Origin: a virus
Direction: 5' to 3' (one strand)
Virus record (IMG/VR): IMGVR_UViG_3300025411_000102
Location: 1-21,305 of that record
Length of the DNA stretch: 21,305 bases
Both the position numbers and the translations under genes were made by a program. Below are positions 20,315-21,305 of this stretch, piece after piece; within the stretch, counting starts at the first letter, position 1; every line of letters begins with the position of its first letter. Under the pieces are notes generated by a model. The model had not been told where the DNA came from and made no database searches. It worked only from the letters and a program-made list of their open reading frames with translations.

Positions 20315-20327
20315 TTTATTATAAATA
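20315..20327 (+). promoter_or_regulatory. Late promoter ahead of the gene 43 homing nuclease
   Basis: TTTATTATAAATA with exact core TATAAATA at 20320-20327, starting 4 nt after the stop of the N-terminal polymerase part. Confidence 0.75.
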
Positions 20328-20358
20328 CTAAAGGTATTAAAATCTAAGGACAAAAAAA

Positions 20359-21054
20359 ATGAATTATATAAAACATTATATAAAACTTTGTAAAAAAGCA
20401 AAAAAAAGAACGGTAATATTTGAAAGAAAAGATTATGAAAACCACCATATTTTCCCCGAATCTATTTACGGAGAAAATAAAAATATTGTTAAGTTAACTT
20501 TACGAGAACACTATATTGCACACCATCTTTTATGGAAATTTTTTAAGAAAAGATATGGAACAAATAATCAAAAAACAAGAAAAATGGCACAAGCATATCA
20601 TATGATGGTATTAGGTAGTGATGGAGATAACCATAGAACAGTTAGTTATACTTCTAGACAATTTGCTTTAGCTAAACTAGCAATCTATGAATCTAAAAAA
20701 GGAAAAATAAGAAATGATTTAGTTGGAAAAAAATATTTTGGAGCTTCCGAAGAAACAATAAAATTTGGAATTGAAAAAATGCGTGTTAAAAAAACAGGAA
20801 TGAAAATACAAAATTATCCTAAAAATAGAAAATCATCTCCTTGTTCATCTCAAAAATCCAAAAAAATTAGTGAATCTAGGTTGAAAACAAAAGAAAAATA
20901 TATTAATATGACTGATATAGAATTTAACGAATGGGTGAAAAAACAAAATCCATTTAGAAAAGATGGTAAAAGGAATCCTAATCTTACAAGAGCTTTAGTA
21001 TATAGAAACAACGATGTAGAATTATATTATGGAAAATTAAATAATGGATTATAA
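20359..21054 (+). CDS. HNH homing endonuclease splitting gene 43
   Basis: A 231-aa basic nuclease. The N-terminal HNH block YENHHIFPESIYG followed by NIVKLTLREHYIAHHLLWK closely matches the HNH block of the leftward nuclease at 5434-6132. A NUMOD3-like helix (ASEETIKFGIEKMRVKKTG) and a Lys/Arg-rich second half probably bind DNA. AAGGA lies 8 nt ahead of the ATG. The last 11 nt overlap the start of the C-terminal polymerase ORF. There is no room downstream for a group I intron core, so it is a free-standing insertion, not an intron-borne one. Confidence 0.9.
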   Translation: MNYIKHYIKLCKKAKKRTVIFERKDYENHHIFPESIYGENKNIVKLTLREHYIAHHLLWKFFKKRYGTNNQKTRKMAQAYHMMVLGSDGDNHRTVSYTSRQFALAKLAIYESKKGKIRNDLVGKKYFGASEETIKFGIEKMRVKKTGMKIQNYPKNRKSSPCSSQKSKKISESRLKTKEKYINMTDIEFNEWVKKQNPFRKDGKRNPNLTRALVYRNNDVELYYGKLNNGL

Positions 21055-21305
21055 AAATTTATCTGATACCGAATTAATTGAAATGTATTATAATCTAAAG
21101 AAATCTATATCAAAAAATAATAATATACAGTTAGCTAAAAAAGTCGGATTAAATTCTCTTTACGGAGCATGCGGTTCTCAATATTTCCGCTTTTATGACC
21201 TCCGTATGGCTCTTGGTGTTACTACTGCAGGCCAGTTGTCAATTCGTTGGATAGAAGCAAAATTAAACCAATACATGAATAAGGTATTAGAAACAAAAGA
21301 TGTTG
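21044..21305 (+). CDS. 43: gp43 DNA polymerase, C-terminal part (continues beyond window)
   Basis: Second polymerase chain, opened by ATG 21044 (GGA 11 nt upstream, inside the nuclease gene). It begins with a charged fingers helix (MDYKNLSDTELIEMYYNLKK) and reaches motif B, KKVGLNSLYGACGSQYFRFY, then TTAGQLSIRWIE, all typical of gp43. Motif C (DTD) and the thumb lie beyond the window end. It is in the same frame class as the N-terminal part, which fits interruption of one original ORF. Little or nothing of the fingers appears lost at the junction. Confidence 0.93.
   Translation, partial: MDYKNLSDTELIEMYYNLKKSISKNNNIQLAKKVGLNSLYGACGSQYFRFYDLRMALGVTTAGQLSIRWIEAKLNQYMNKVLETKDV

Noticed and set aside
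1428-20327. CRISPR array or insertion sequence, given repeated short motifs
   Set aside because: The repeats are single promoters kilobases apart; no spacers, inverted-repeat ends or transposase are present.
20305-21050. Group I intron in gene 43
   Set aside because: The upstream part ends in its own stop, the nuclease overlaps the next start by 11 nt, and no space or core motifs for a group I ribozyme are seen.

Overview
This window is a piece of a T4-superfamily tailed phage (myovirus) genome. The evidence is the T4 replication set in recognisable form: gp46 (5'-truncated by the window edge), the gp45 sliding clamp, the gp44 and gp62 clamp loader, the RegA translational repressor and the gp43 family B DNA polymerase. 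T4-type late promoters (TATAAATA) support this. The DNA is AT-rich. The accessory genes (peptide deformylase, Hsp20, an AdoMet decarboxylase-like protein, a nucleotide diphosphohydrolase) are of the kind carried by marine and freshwater T4-like phages. Signal peptides point to a Gram-negative host. A pelagiphage-, methylophage- or cyanophage-like relative is my inference; no photosynthesis gene is present.

Layout. 2-3792: gp46, an endonuclease VII-like homing nuclease, deformylase and a DruA/DUF4338-like protein. 3797-4178: a self-contained unit (promoter, 5' hairpin, small HTH gene, strong terminator). 4198-5444: a GT-A glycosyltransferase and a MazZ-like diphosphohydrolase, then a leftward HNH homing nuclease (6132-5434). 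6158-9560: gp45, a FlbD-like small protein, gp44, gp62, a second homing nuclease and RegA. 9590-11851: a His-rich protein, Hsp20, a 20-codon ORF, a promoter nested in a terminator, a small protein, the SpeD-like protein and a SprT-like metallopeptidase. 11898-13424: tRNAs Glu, Asp, Trp and Cys, a metallophosphoesterase, a 400-nt non-coding region with strong RNA structure and broken tRNA-Gly pieces, and tRNA-Met. 13439-14844: a small basic protein, a GT-B glycosyltransferase and a small protein. 18369-14854 (minus strand): four exported or membrane proteins behind a late promoter, one with twelve 22-residue cysteine repeats. 18426-21305: an early promoter, an Sm-like protein, and gene 43 split in two by a fourth homing nuclease.

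How it works together. Rightward genes use sigma70-like promoters (TTGACA, 16-18 bp, TATAAT-like) for early or middle expression. The homing nucleases and the leftward envelope cassette sit behind TATAAATA late promoters. Three homing nucleases of different families share one design: an identical 13-mer containing the late promoter in front, and a 3' end that overlaps the next gene's start codon. The points most worth a second look are the split DNA polymerase, that shared homing-nuclease design, the structured RNA at 12947-13227, the Cys-repeat late envelope cassette, the terminator/promoter overlap at 10641-10675, and the phage-borne DruA-like protein.
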